Assembly (NCBI RefSeq): GCF_029266855.1 | Contig: NZ_JAQSWB010000010.1 | Location: 1-64,000, forward strand | DNA: 64,000 nt | Reading direction: 5' to 3' | DNA from: Fluviicola sp. | GTDB lineage: Bacteria > Bacteroidota > Bacteroidia > Flavobacteriales_D > Crocinitomicaceae | Part shown: piece after piece, positions 52,481-60,504 of the stretch | Layout of the letters: each line of letters starts with the position of its first letter | Position numbering within the stretch: the first letter of the stretch is position 1 | Translations under genes and position numbers: made by a program | Notes under the pieces: generated by a model | The model's database searches: none | Told to the model about the DNA's origin: nothing | Seen by the model: only the letters and a program-made list of their open reading frames with translations

Positions 52481-52957
52481 ATGGCACAAGTCTCCATAGG
52501 ACATATTGAAGCAGCTATCCAAAAAGTTGATAGTCTGGATGATAACGCGTTAGACAGATTATCCGAAGCGCAAACAACAGCACAACCTGTGCTCTTGGGA
52601 TACATCATGTCTGCGGCTCAGGAATATCAAAATGAAGGATTAGAAAGTTTACTGATCTATTATTTCACTGTTGTTTTGGAAGCGTACTCCGAGGCAGGAT
52701 TACATCCCAAAAGCGTAACTGATGAGTTAATTGACAGTTTTGAAGAACCTTACTTTCAATTGCTGGATGAGTATTTTGAAAATGAAGACGAGAGTATTTT
52801 GGAAGAATTTTCAGACCAACCGGATCTGGTAAAATTTATGGCCATGGAAATCGGAATGGAAGATGCGGAAGGAGTTACTTTGGACGATGAAACTGCAACC
52901 CAGTTGTTCATTGTTATTTTAGCTATGATCTCATTACTTTCAAGATCGCTGGATTAA
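52481..52957 (+). CDS. acidic helical protein of unknown function
   Basis: 158 residues, strongly acidic (clusters of Glu and Asp at about 90-130, such as DEYFENEDESILEEFSDQPD). It is probably mostly helical with a hydrophobic C-terminal helix (TQLFIVILAMISLLSRSL). No signal peptide and no family recognised. It is 6 bp upstream of the paaI-like gene and may be co-expressed with the fatty-acid block. Confidence 0.65.
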   Translation: MAQVSIGHIEAAIQKVDSLDDNALDRLSEAQTTAQPVLLGYIMSAAQEYQNEGLESLLIYYFTVVLEAYSEAGLHPKSVTDELIDSFEEPYFQLLDEYFENEDESILEEFSDQPDLVKFMAMEIGMEDAEGVTLDDETATQLFIVILAMISLLSRSLD

Positions 52958-52963
52958 TTAAAA

Positions 52964-53371
52964 ATGAAAGAACCTCAGGATATTGTCAATGAAATGATGA
53001 GTAAGGATGCCTTTTCCCAATGGTTAGGCATCCGAATCCTTGAAGTTGCACCCGGATATTGCAAATTATCCATGATTGTTCGTCCTGAAATGGTAAACGG
53101 ACATCAAACCGGACATGGAGGAATTTCCTATTCCATTTCTGATTCTGCTTTGGCTTTCGCCGCAAACAGCCGCGGACAAAAAGCAGTCAGTATTGAAACC
53201 TCCATCGCTCATATTTCACCTGTATCCGTGAATGACGAGCTGCTCGTTATTTGCAAAGAAATCAACTGCGGAAAAACAATTGGACGCTATGAATCAATTG
53301 TTTATAACCAAAATCAAAAAATTATTGCTAGATTTAACGGAACGGTTTTCCGCCACCCTGATCTCTGGTAA
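52964..53371 (+). CDS. paaI: PaaI-type hotdog-fold thioesterase
   Basis: 135 residues. The hotdog segment MVNGHQTGHGGISYSISDSALAFAANSRG carries the family HGG and the acidic residue of ISDSA. The end RFNGTVFRH is typical of PaaI. It hydrolyses ring- or acyl-CoA thioesters and protects the CoA pool. It lies between the acidic protein gene and the MarR gene, 74 bp from the latter. The paaG-paaH pair is about 48 kb away. Confidence 0.88.
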   Translation: MKEPQDIVNEMMSKDAFSQWLGIRILEVAPGYCKLSMIVRPEMVNGHQTGHGGISYSISDSALAFAANSRGQKAVSIETSIAHISPVSVNDELLVICKEINCGKTIGRYESIVYNQNQKIIARFNGTVFRHPDLW

Positions 53372-53404
53372 TCCTCCCCGAAAAAAATCTGCACTTTACT
53401 ATGC

Positions 53405-53425
53405 ATACATAATATTATTTTGTAT
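53405..53425. promoter_or_regulatory. candidate MarR operator
   Basis: A 21-bp palindrome with 9 of 10 symmetric pairs: left arm ATACA (53405-53409), core AATATTATT (53411-53419), right arm TGTAT (53421-53425), centre 53415. It is 20 bp before the marR start and overlaps TATATTCG (53423-53430), a one-mismatch -7 box. Its right-hand end suits repression by steric hindrance. It is not conserved at fadN as far as I can see. Confidence 0.6.
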
Positions 53426-53445
53426 ATTCGTGACAAGTTCACAGT

Positions 53446-53892
53446 ATGCAAAATAAGCCCCAATACCTCATCGACTTAGATGTTCGATTAACGTGGCACA
53501 AGATGTCGCGCATGTATAACCAGCGTGCAAACAGCTATGGAATTAGCATGTCCGTTGGTTTTATCCTCCTTCATATCGACCGGGAAGGAACTCCGAGTAC
53601 TCAATTAGGCCCGCGAATGGGAATGGAACCGACCAGTCTTTCAAGAACATTGAAAACAATGGAAGAAAAAGGATTCATTCGTCGCGAAGAAGATAAACTG
53701 GACAAAAGAATTGTCCGCATTTTTCTTACCGAGGAAGGATTGAAAGCCCGCTACATTGCCCGAGATGTTGTTTTTGAATTCAATAACAAGGTAATCGAAC
53801 GAATTCCCAAAGAACACATTGATATTTTCGAATCCGTAGTTAATCAAATCCAGGAAATCCTGGATGAAGAAAACTCGGGTCCGTCGGAATAA
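53446..53892 (+). CDS. MarR-family transcriptional regulator
   Basis: 148 residues. A winged helix: helix-turn-helix at TPSTQLGPRMGMEPTSLSRTLKTMEEKGFI, the wing REEDKLDKRIVRIFLTEEG, and a C-terminal dimer helix. The neighbourhood (PaaI, fadN, fadA) suggests it senses an acyl- or aryl-CoA or phenolic ligand and represses this operon and itself. A palindrome directly upstream supports autoregulation. Confidence 0.9.
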   Translation: MQNKPQYLIDLDVRLTWHKMSRMYNQRANSYGISMSVGFILLHIDREGTPSTQLGPRMGMEPTSLSRTLKTMEEKGFIRREEDKLDKRIVRIFLTEEGLKARYIARDVVFEFNNKVIERIPKEHIDIFESVVNQIQEILDEENSGPSE

Positions 53893-53894
53893 GA

Positions 53895-53910
53895 GTCCGC
53901 CGCGGCGGAC
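53895..53910. repeat. GC-rich 16-bp perfect palindrome
   Basis: GTCCGCCGCGGCGGAC lies 3 bp after the marR stop, in a low-GC setting. The first 11 bases recur at 5426-5436 next to paaG as GTCCGCCGCGG. It is either a REP-like dispersed element, a weak terminator without a T-run, or a protein-binding site. Confidence 0.6.
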
Positions 53911-53991
53911 GATGAAAGACAAACGCCAGTACAATCATAAATAATACTGCGTAAAATCAACAGAGAATAGAATAGATTAAAAATATAAATT

Positions 53992-56397
53992 ATGAACAGA
54001 CACATTAAAAAAGTGGCCATTTTAGGATCGGGAGTTATGGGATCCAGAATTGCCTGTCACTTTGCCAATGTCGGATGTGAAGTTCTGCTTCTTGACATCC
54101 TTCCGAAAGAACCCAATGATGCTGAAAAAGCAAAAGGACTCACGATTGAAAGTAAACCCGTGAGAAACCGCATAGTGAACGAAGCGCTTCAGTTCGCTTT
54201 AACGTCCAACCCTTCTCCTATTTACCTGAAGTCATTTGCTTCCCGCATTCAAACCGGGAATTTTGAAGATGACATGCCAAAAATTGCGGAGGTAGACTGG
54301 ATCATTGAAGTGGTAATTGAGCGCCTGGATATCAAACAACAGGTATTTACCAACGTGGAAAAATTCCGGAAACCCGGAACACTTATTTCTACGAACACAT
54401 CCGGAATCCCGATTCATCTGATGCTGGACGGAAGATCTGACGACTTTAAAAAACATTTTGCAGGAACTCACTTCTTTAATCCGCCAAGATATTTGCCTTT
54501 ACTGGAAGTGATCCCAACAAAAGATACTGCGCCTGAAATCATTGATTTCTATATGACGTTCGGATCCAAAATTCTTGGAAAGAAAACGGTTTTATGTAAA
54601 GACACTCCTGCTTTTATAGCAAACAGGGTTGGTGTTTACAGCATCATGGCTTTGTTCCATGCAGTCGAGGAAATGGATCTGAGCATTGAAGAAGTCGACA
54701 AATTAACCGGTCCTGTTTTGGGAAGACCTAAATCGGCCACTTTCCGCACCTGTGATGTGGTAGGTCTGGACACACTGGTTCACGTAGCGAATGGTTTGAA
54801 AGAAAATTGCCCGGATGACGAGGAAAGAGCATTGTTCGAAGTTCCTTCTTTCGTGAAGAAAATGGTCGAGAATAACTGGCTTGGAAGTAAGACAAAACAA
54901 GGATTCTTTAAGAAAACGGTGGATGCGGAAGGCAAAAAAGTTTTTCTCGCTTTGAATTTAAAGACCATGGAATACGAACCGAGCAAAAAGGTTTCTTTCC
55001 CTACTCTTGAAATGACAAAGGCGATTGATGATTTGGAACAACGCACCAAAATGTTATTCGCCGGAATGGATAAAGCAGGAGAATTTTACCGCAAAACATT
55101 CGGTGGACTATTTGCTTACGTTACGAACAGAATTCCGGAAATCTCAGAAGATCTTTATAAAATCGATGATGCTATCAAGGCCGGATTCGGATGGGAACTG
55201 GGTCCTTTTGAAACCTGGGATATTTTAGGTTTCAAACAAGGAAAAGAATTAGCGGAAAAAGCAGGAAAAAAATTACCGGCATGGGTTGGTGAAATGGAAG
55301 CTGCCGGGTTTACCAGTTTCTATAAAACGGAAAATGGAAAACGTTTATATTATAATCAGAACAGCAAATCTTACGAAATCATTCCGGGAACAGAAGAATT
55401 GGTTTCTCTTCAAGCCTTAAGAGTATCCAATAAAGTTTGGGGGAATTCAGATGCAACCTTAGTTGATCTTGGAGATGGAATCCTGAACCTTGAATTCCAT
55501 ACAAAAATGAACACTATTGGCGGGGGTGTGATTGAAGGAATCAACAAATCCATTGAACTTGCAGAGAAAGAATACAAAGGATTGGTGATATCCAATACCG
55601 GCGGGAACTTTTCTGCGGGAGCAAATGTCGGTATGATCTTCATGATGGCAGTCGAACAGGATTACGACGAATTGAATTTTGCTGTAAAAGCCTTCCAGGA
55701 CACAATGATGCGCGTCCGATATTCAAATATCCCTGTAATTGTGGCTCCACACAACATGGCTTTAGGCGGTGGATGTGAATTGTCCATGCATTCGGATAAG
55801 GTTGTGGCTCATGCGGAGCTTTACATGGGCTTGGTTGAATTTGGTGTAGGCCTGATTCCGGGTGGCGGAGGTTCCAAAGAATTCGCAAAGCGATTTTCAG
55901 AAGAACTGAAAGACGGCGATATCAAGATCAACAGATTGCGTGAGCGTTTCCTTTCAATCGGGCAAGCAAAAGTTTCGACTTCTGCCTACGAAGCATTTGA
56001 TCTGGGCTATTTACGACCGGGAACGGATGAAGTAGTTGTTTCCCGCGAATATCAACTGACTAGAGCAAAAGCTGCAGCATTGGAACTGGCAAACAAAGGA
56101 TATATCGCTCCGAAAAGAGAAAAGAACATCACTGTCCTCGGGCAGGAAGGACTCGGGATCATTTATGTCGGGGCAAACTCTATGAAATCCGGGCACTACA
56201 TGTCGGAACACGACCAGGTAATTTCAGAAAAACTGGGTTGGGTCATGTGCGGCGGCGACTTAAGCGAGAACACGGTTGTTTCGGAACAATACTTATTGGA
56301 TCTGGAACGAAAAGCATTCGTGGAATTATGTCAGCAGCGTAAAACCCTGGAACGATTGGAGAGTTTGGTGAAATCGGGGAAGATTTTGAGGAACTAG
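53992..56397 (+). CDS. fadN: 3-hydroxyacyl-CoA dehydrogenase/enoyl-CoA hydratase fusion
   Basis: 801 residues in FadN order. The dehydrogenase comes first: Rossmann motif AILGSGVMGSRIA near residue 10, THFFNPPRYLPLLEVIP, then two HCDH domains to about residue 430. The crotonase domain follows (about 470-700) with GNFSAGANVGMIF, MALGGGCELSMHSD and VEFGVGLIPGGGGSKEF. It does the hydration and oxidation steps of beta-oxidation. It is separated from fadA by the four-helix-bundle gene and its repeat arrays. Confidence 0.92.
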   Translation: MNRHIKKVAILGSGVMGSRIACHFANVGCEVLLLDILPKEPNDAEKAKGLTIESKPVRNRIVNEALQFALTSNPSPIYLKSFASRIQTGNFEDDMPKIAEVDWIIEVVIERLDIKQQVFTNVEKFRKPGTLISTNTSGIPIHLMLDGRSDDFKKHFAGTHFFNPPRYLPLLEVIPTKDTAPEIIDFYMTFGSKILGKKTVLCKDTPAFIANRVGVYSIMALFHAVEEMDLSIEEVDKLTGPVLGRPKSATFRTCDVVGLDTLVHVANGLKENCPDDEERALFEVPSFVKKMVENNWLGSKTKQGFFKKTVDAEGKKVFLALNLKTMEYEPSKKVSFPTLEMTKAIDDLEQRTKMLFAGMDKAGEFYRKTFGGLFAYVTNRIPEISEDLYKIDDAIKAGFGWELGPFETWDILGFKQGKELAEKAGKKLPAWVGEMEAAGFTSFYKTENGKRLYYNQNSKSYEIIPGTEELVSLQALRVSNKVWGNSDATLVDLGDGILNLEFHTKMNTIGGGVIEGINKSIELAEKEYKGLVISNTGGNFSAGANVGMIFMMAVEQDYDELNFAVKAFQDTMMRVRYSNIPVIVAPHNMALGGGCELSMHSDKVVAHAELYMGLVEFGVGLIPGGGGSKEFAKRFSEELKDGDIKINRLRERFLSIGQAKVSTSAYEAFDLGYLRPGTDEVVVSREYQLTRAKAAALELANKGYIAPKREKNITVLGQEGLGIIYVGANSMKSGHYMSEHDQVISEKLGWVMCGGDLSENTVVSEQYLLDLERKAFVELCQQRKTLERLESLVKSGKILRN

Positions 56398-56399
56398 AA

Positions 56400-56434
56400 A
56401 GACAATAGACCTAAGACAGTAGACTAAAGACTAA
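56400..56434 (+). repeat. left AGACNNN heptamer array
   Basis: Five tandem 7-bp units: AGACAAT, AGACCTA, AGACAGT, AGACTAA, AGACTAA (56400-56434). They begin 2 bp after the fadN stop and end 5 bp before the start of the four-helix-bundle gene. The right array (56823-56850) has the same unit inverted, so the two could pair in RNA and loop the gene out. Confidence 0.8.
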
Positions 56435-56439
56435 AAAGT

Positions 56440-56790
56440 ATGTTGAAGCATAATTTTAGAAAACTAGAAATTTGGATTCAAGCAATGAACATCGTAAAGG
56501 AGATTTATGAGATTATTGCTCAGTTTCCAGTTGATGAGCGTTTCGGATTAAAATCTCAAATGTCACGTTGCGCTGTTTCTGTTCCATCAAATATTGCAGA
56601 AGGCAGCAGTCGTAGTTCAATCAAAGAATTTTCATATTTTTTGGATATTGCCTTAGGTTCCAGTTTCGAATTGGAAACACAATTGATTCTTGCTCAAGAG
56701 TTATTTAATCTTGAAACCAATTTGACTATTGAAAAATGTCAGAATTTACAACGGATGATAATCGGATTCAAACAAAAAATCAATAATTAA
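56440..56790 (+). CDS. four-helix-bundle protein of the S23/IVP family
   Basis: 116 residues. The family signature is clear: RKLEIWIQAMNIVKEIYEI, QMSRCAVSVPSNIAEGSSR and EFSYFLDIALGSSFELETQL. The family includes proteins encoded by intervening sequences in 23S rRNA genes of Leptospira and others, and is related in fold to Avd of diversity-generating retroelements. The biochemical function is unknown; nucleic-acid binding is likely from the basic face. It interrupts fadN-fadA and is bounded on both sides by inverted 7-bp repeat arrays, suggesting an inserted element. Confidence 0.9.
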   Translation: MLKHNFRKLEIWIQAMNIVKEIYEIIAQFPVDERFGLKSQMSRCAVSVPSNIAEGSSRSSIKEFSYFLDIALGSSFELETQLILAQELFNLETNLTIEKCQNLQRMIIGFKQKINN

Positions 56791-56798
56791 AGATCACG

Positions 56799-56850
56799 AG
56801 ACTAAGATAAAAGAAGCTTATCAAAGTCTTTTGTCTTAAGTCTTAAGTCT
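56799..56850. repeat. right inverted heptamer array and hairpin
   Basis: Four tandem units NNNGTCT: AAAGTCT, TTTGTCT, TAAGTCT, TAAGTCT (56823-56850), i.e. AGACNNN on the minus strand. A local hairpin AGACTAAGATAA (56799-56810) with TTATCAAAGTCT (56818-56829), 10 of 12 paired, sits at its left end. The array ends 15 bp before the fadA ATG. Confidence 0.78.
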
Positions 56851-56864
56851 CAAAATCCTAAAAA

Positions 56865-58043
56865 ATGAGTAAAGCATATATCGTAGCGGGATTCCGCTCA
56901 GCAGTAGGAAAAGCAGGAAAAGGAGGATTTCGGTTCTTCCGTCCTGATGATTTGGCGGCTCGTGTGATTGAGCACCTGGTAGCCAGTGTTCCGCAAGTAG
57001 AAAAAACACGTATCGACGATGTAATTGTCGGGAATGCGACTCCTGAAGCGGAGCAAGGATTAAATGTTGGCCGCCTGATTTCCCTGATGGGATTGAAAAC
57101 GGACAAGGTTCCGGGGATGACAGTCAACCGTTATTGTTCGTCGGGGCTGGAAACCATTGCACTGGCACAGGCAAAAATAGAAGCCGGAATGGCTGATTGC
57201 ATCATTGCAGGCGGAGTGGAATCCATGTCGGTCATGGCGATGGGAGGCTGGAGAATTGTTCCGAATCCGAAAGTGGGAAAAGAAAACCCGACCTGGTACT
57301 GGGGAATGGGATTAACTGCCGAAGCCGTTGCAACGCAATTCAAAGTAAGCAGAGAAGATCAGGACATCTTCTCCCTCAAATCACACGAAAAGGCCTTAAA
57401 AGCGATCGCTGAAGGAAAATTCAAGGAAGATATCGTTCCCATTGAAGTGGAAAACATCTTCCTGGATGAAAACGAGAAAAGACAAGTCAAAAAATATATT
57501 GTGGATACAGACGAAGGACCGAGAGCTTCCACGATTGAAGGATTGGCCAAATTACGTCCGGTATTTGACGCAATGGGAAGTGTAACTGCAGGGAATTCTT
57601 CTCAAACATCAGACGGAGCTGCTTTCGTAATGGTGATGTCAGAAAAAATGGTGAAAGAATTAAATATCGAACCGATTGCCCGTTTGGTAAGTTATGCCGT
57701 TGTTGGTGTAGAACCGCGAATCATGGGAATCGGTCCGGTAGACGCTATTCCGAAAGCATTGAAACAAGCTGGAATGAGTTTGAACGACATCAACTTATTT
57801 GAGCTGAATGAAGCATTTGCATCACAATCGTTAGCTGTCATTCGCGAAGTTGGTTTAAACCCGGATATCGTAAATGTAAATGGCGGAGCAATCGCCTTGG
57901 GTCACCCACTTGGTTGTACCGGAGCAAAACTCACTGTTCAGATGATCAATGAATTGCGCAGACGAAATCAAAAATACGGAGTCGTTACCATGTGCGTGGG
58001 GACGGGACAAGGTGCGGCCGGTGTGATAGAGTTGTTGAAATAA
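56865..58043 (+). CDS. fadA: acetyl-CoA C-acyltransferase (3-ketoacyl-CoA thiolase)
   Basis: 392 residues. The nucleophile is Cys91 in VNRYCSSGLETIAL. His347 is in GGAIALGHPLGCTGAKL and the acid/base Cys377 in TMCVGTGQGAAGV. It cleaves 3-ketoacyl-CoA with CoA, the last step of the cycle started by FadN. An acyl-CoA dehydrogenase gene, often third in this operon, does not follow; the operon ends at a strong terminator. Confidence 0.95.
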   Translation: MSKAYIVAGFRSAVGKAGKGGFRFFRPDDLAARVIEHLVASVPQVEKTRIDDVIVGNATPEAEQGLNVGRLISLMGLKTDKVPGMTVNRYCSSGLETIALAQAKIEAGMADCIIAGGVESMSVMAMGGWRIVPNPKVGKENPTWYWGMGLTAEAVATQFKVSREDQDIFSLKSHEKALKAIAEGKFKEDIVPIEVENIFLDENEKRQVKKYIVDTDEGPRASTIEGLAKLRPVFDAMGSVTAGNSSQTSDGAAFVMVMSEKMVKELNIEPIARLVSYAVVGVEPRIMGIGPVDAIPKALKQAGMSLNDINLFELNEAFASQSLAVIREVGLNPDIVNVNGGAIALGHPLGCTGAKLTVQMINELRRRNQKYGVVTMCVGTGQGAAGVIELLK

Positions 58044-58062
58044 TATTGGCTTAGAATTATTG

Positions 58063-58090
58063 AAACGCCGTTTGTCCGCAGACGGCGTTT
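58063..58090 (+). terminator. terminator of the fad block
   Basis: AAACGCCGTTTG/CAGACGGCGTTT, a 12-bp stem with one G-U pair and a TCCG loop, followed by TTCC. It lies 20 bp past the fadA stop. Confidence 0.9.
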
Positions 58091-58152
58091 TTCCTGTTAT
58101 AATTCTCTAAAAACAAAATCGGAAGGAGCTTTTTCTTAATTTCGAAGAATAT

Positions 58153-59211
58153 ATGGAAAACAGCTCTAAGAAAATAGCGAAAGTTCAAATGACAAGTCAC
58201 GCCTTGATCATTTTTTCCATTGTTGTAATCATTCTCTATTTGGGACGAAGTTTGATCATTCCGCTCATTTTCGGAATCATTTTGTGGTTGTTGATGCGCA
58301 AGATACGTTCGCTCTTTTACATCATCCGATTAAAAGATAAGTGGTTTCCGAAATGGCTGAAAACACTTCTGAGTTCTGCAATCTTATTCTCCCTGGTTTG
58401 GGTTATCGGTTTTATTTTCGAACGGAATATCCAGGAGCTGATCAAATACTACGATGTTTACGATGCTCATTTCACTTCAATCTTAAAGGAATTTGACAGT
58501 CTTTCTTCCTATAAAACAGAAGACATTATAAAGAGCTTCAGCTCCAACGACCTGATCAATAAATACATCACTTCAGTCATCACTTCCCTGCAAACTATTA
58601 TTTCAAATGTCATCATTGTTTTGATCTATATGCTTTTCATTATCCTGGAAGAATCTTCTTTCAAGGACAAGGTAAAAGCCATGTTCCCTCAACAGGATGC
58701 ATATGATGAACGAATTTTAGTTATCCGGAGAATTGAAAAGGCGATCACGAATTATTTAGGAATCAAATCCCTTATAGCATTGATCTCTTCTACGATTGCA
58801 TATTCGATTTTTACACTTATTGGCCTTCACGCCCCGTTCTTCTGGGCCTTGCTGATTTTCATGTTTAGCTTCATTCCTTTTTTCGGGGTATTGATCAGCT
58901 CATTCCTCCCGTCCATATTTGCCATTATTCAATTCGGTGGATACAGCGAATCACTTATTATTCTATTCAGTGTCGGTTCGATACAATTTATTGCCGGAAA
59001 CATCATCGAACCAAAGGTTATGGGAAATACCATGAACGTTAGCCCGATCGTAGTTATCCTTTCATTAGGTTTCTGGGGCTTTATCTGGGGTTTGCCCGGA
59101 ATGTTCCTGAGCGTTCCTATCACGGTGATCATGGTGATTATTTTCTCTAAGTTCAGATCTACGCGTGGAATAGCCATCATTCTTTCCGAAAAAGGAGAAA
59201 TCGACCACTGA
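58153..59211 (+). CDS. AI-2E-family transporter (PerM-like permease)
   Basis: 352 residues with about 8 hydrophobic helices. The N-terminal pair is ALIIFSIVVIILYLGRSLIIP. The middle amphipathic part (about 90-155) is followed by VIVLIYMLFIILEESS and the family end segment AGNIIEPKVMGNTMNVSPIVVILSLGFWGFIWGLPGMFLSVPITV. Members export small molecules or ions; the signal-molecule role of the name is not general. The stop overlaps the start of the WG-repeat gene by 1 bp. Confidence 0.88.
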   Translation: MENSSKKIAKVQMTSHALIIFSIVVIILYLGRSLIIPLIFGIILWLLMRKIRSLFYIIRLKDKWFPKWLKTLLSSAILFSLVWVIGFIFERNIQELIKYYDVYDAHFTSILKEFDSLSSYKTEDIIKSFSSNDLINKYITSVITSLQTIISNVIIVLIYMLFIILEESSFKDKVKAMFPQQDAYDERILVIRRIEKAITNYLGIKSLIALISSTIAYSIFTLIGLHAPFFWALLIFMFSFIPFFGVLISSFLPSIFAIIQFGGYSESLIILFSVGSIQFIAGNIIEPKVMGNTMNVSPIVVILSLGFWGFIWGLPGMFLSVPITVIMVIIFSKFRSTRGIAIILSEKGEIDH

Positions 59212-60404
59212 TGAGAGTATTTTTAATCACATATTTTTCTTTAATCTCCCTGCTTTCATTCTCTCAGTTCGAAGATGAGAACGAGAACATACCGGTGTTT
59301 GGCGGATCGAATGTCATTGCAAAAAATGCCGCCGGGCAGGTTGGAATCAAATCCAGGGACGGGAAAGAAATCGTGCCCTTTGTTTATAACAAGATCATAG
59401 AAAATCATTTGGGATTATTTGTTTTTAAAATCAACAAATCCAATGGATACGAACGTTCCTACTCATTGGGTTATTACAACAAACAATTCAAGCAAATCCT
59501 TCCCTGCCGGTATAACAGTTTACTGGCTTTAGACGACGGCTTTATTATTGCATCCCAAAATACAGACAAGAAATTCGGGCTGATCGATACTATCGGCAGG
59601 ATTATCATCCCGTTCGAATATGAAGAAATGGCTGCCCCGAGTGAAGGCTTGTTCCTAACCAAATTAAACGGGAAATACGGATATATCAATAAGAAAGACC
59701 ATGTTGTTATTGAACATAAATTCACTTATGCAAGTCCATTCTCAGAAGGATTGGCTGCAGCAAGCAAGTCTAATTTAATTGGTTTCATTAATCGGAAAGG
59801 CGATTTTGAGATCAAAGAAAAATTCACTTCAGCCGATGATTTTGAATACGGATATGCCCAGGTCTTTTTTCATAATCAAACGAGTGTGATCGACCCGAAG
59901 GGAATGATCCTGTTTCCATTTATCTTTAAAAGTATTCATTCGGTTGGAAACGGTCAATTTGTTTTCGAAACGAGTGAAGATCTTCGCAACACCCTGGCCT
60001 ATACCCTCCCCAAACTGGCAATTGCTCAGAAAATAGAGGAGCTTTCCCAATATGACTCCTTAATTACGAGCATGGATTCGGAAATCGATTCTGAGATCCT
60101 GGAAGAAAAGTTTATGGGAGTTATGAATTCAATTGGCCAGCTTATCGGCGGAAACGAATTTCAGCAGGTCGTGTTCATTCACTCTGACGGACCCAATCAG
60201 TTGTATGCCGTTCAGAAGCGATCCGATAATGAAAATGCAAACAGCAATTACAATTTTGCACTAATGGATGGTTCAGGGAAGATCCTGAGCGACTATCGCT
60301 TTTTTGAAGTGAAAGCAGATGAGAAAATCGTGGTAGAAGAAACCGGGGATGATTTTGTAAGTTACCGGGTTGATCCAACAGGGAAGTTGACGAAAGTGGA
60401 ATAA
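59211..60404 (+). CDS. WG-repeat protein
   Basis: 397 residues with a signal peptide (ending SFSQ). Five or so WG-type repeats of about 35-50 residues (for example FGLIDTIGRIIIPFEYEEM, YGYINKKDHVVIEHKFTYASPFSEGLA and LIGFINRKGDFEI) cover about 25-240. The C-terminal part is less regular. The repeats form beta hairpins used in binding. It shares an overlapping junction with the permease gene. Function unknown; periplasmic or surface-exposed. Confidence 0.82.
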   Translation: MRVFLITYFSLISLLSFSQFEDENENIPVFGGSNVIAKNAAGQVGIKSRDGKEIVPFVYNKIIENHLGLFVFKINKSNGYERSYSLGYYNKQFKQILPCRYNSLLALDDGFIIASQNTDKKFGLIDTIGRIIIPFEYEEMAAPSEGLFLTKLNGKYGYINKKDHVVIEHKFTYASPFSEGLAAASKSNLIGFINRKGDFEIKEKFTSADDFEYGYAQVFFHNQTSVIDPKGMILFPFIFKSIHSVGNGQFVFETSEDLRNTLAYTLPKLAIAQKIEELSQYDSLITSMDSEIDSEILEEKFMGVMNSIGQLIGGNEFQQVVFIHSDGPNQLYAVQKRSDNENANSNYNFALMDGSGKILSDYRFFEVKADEKIVVEETGDDFVSYRVDPTGKLTKVE

Positions 60405-60504
60405 ATCAAAACGATCAGTCATCTCCCTCAGTGTTTATAATATTTGCATGTTCGCGATATCAGGAACCAGCCTTTATTTACGAGGGGTTCAAACGTTTTT
60501 CGTT

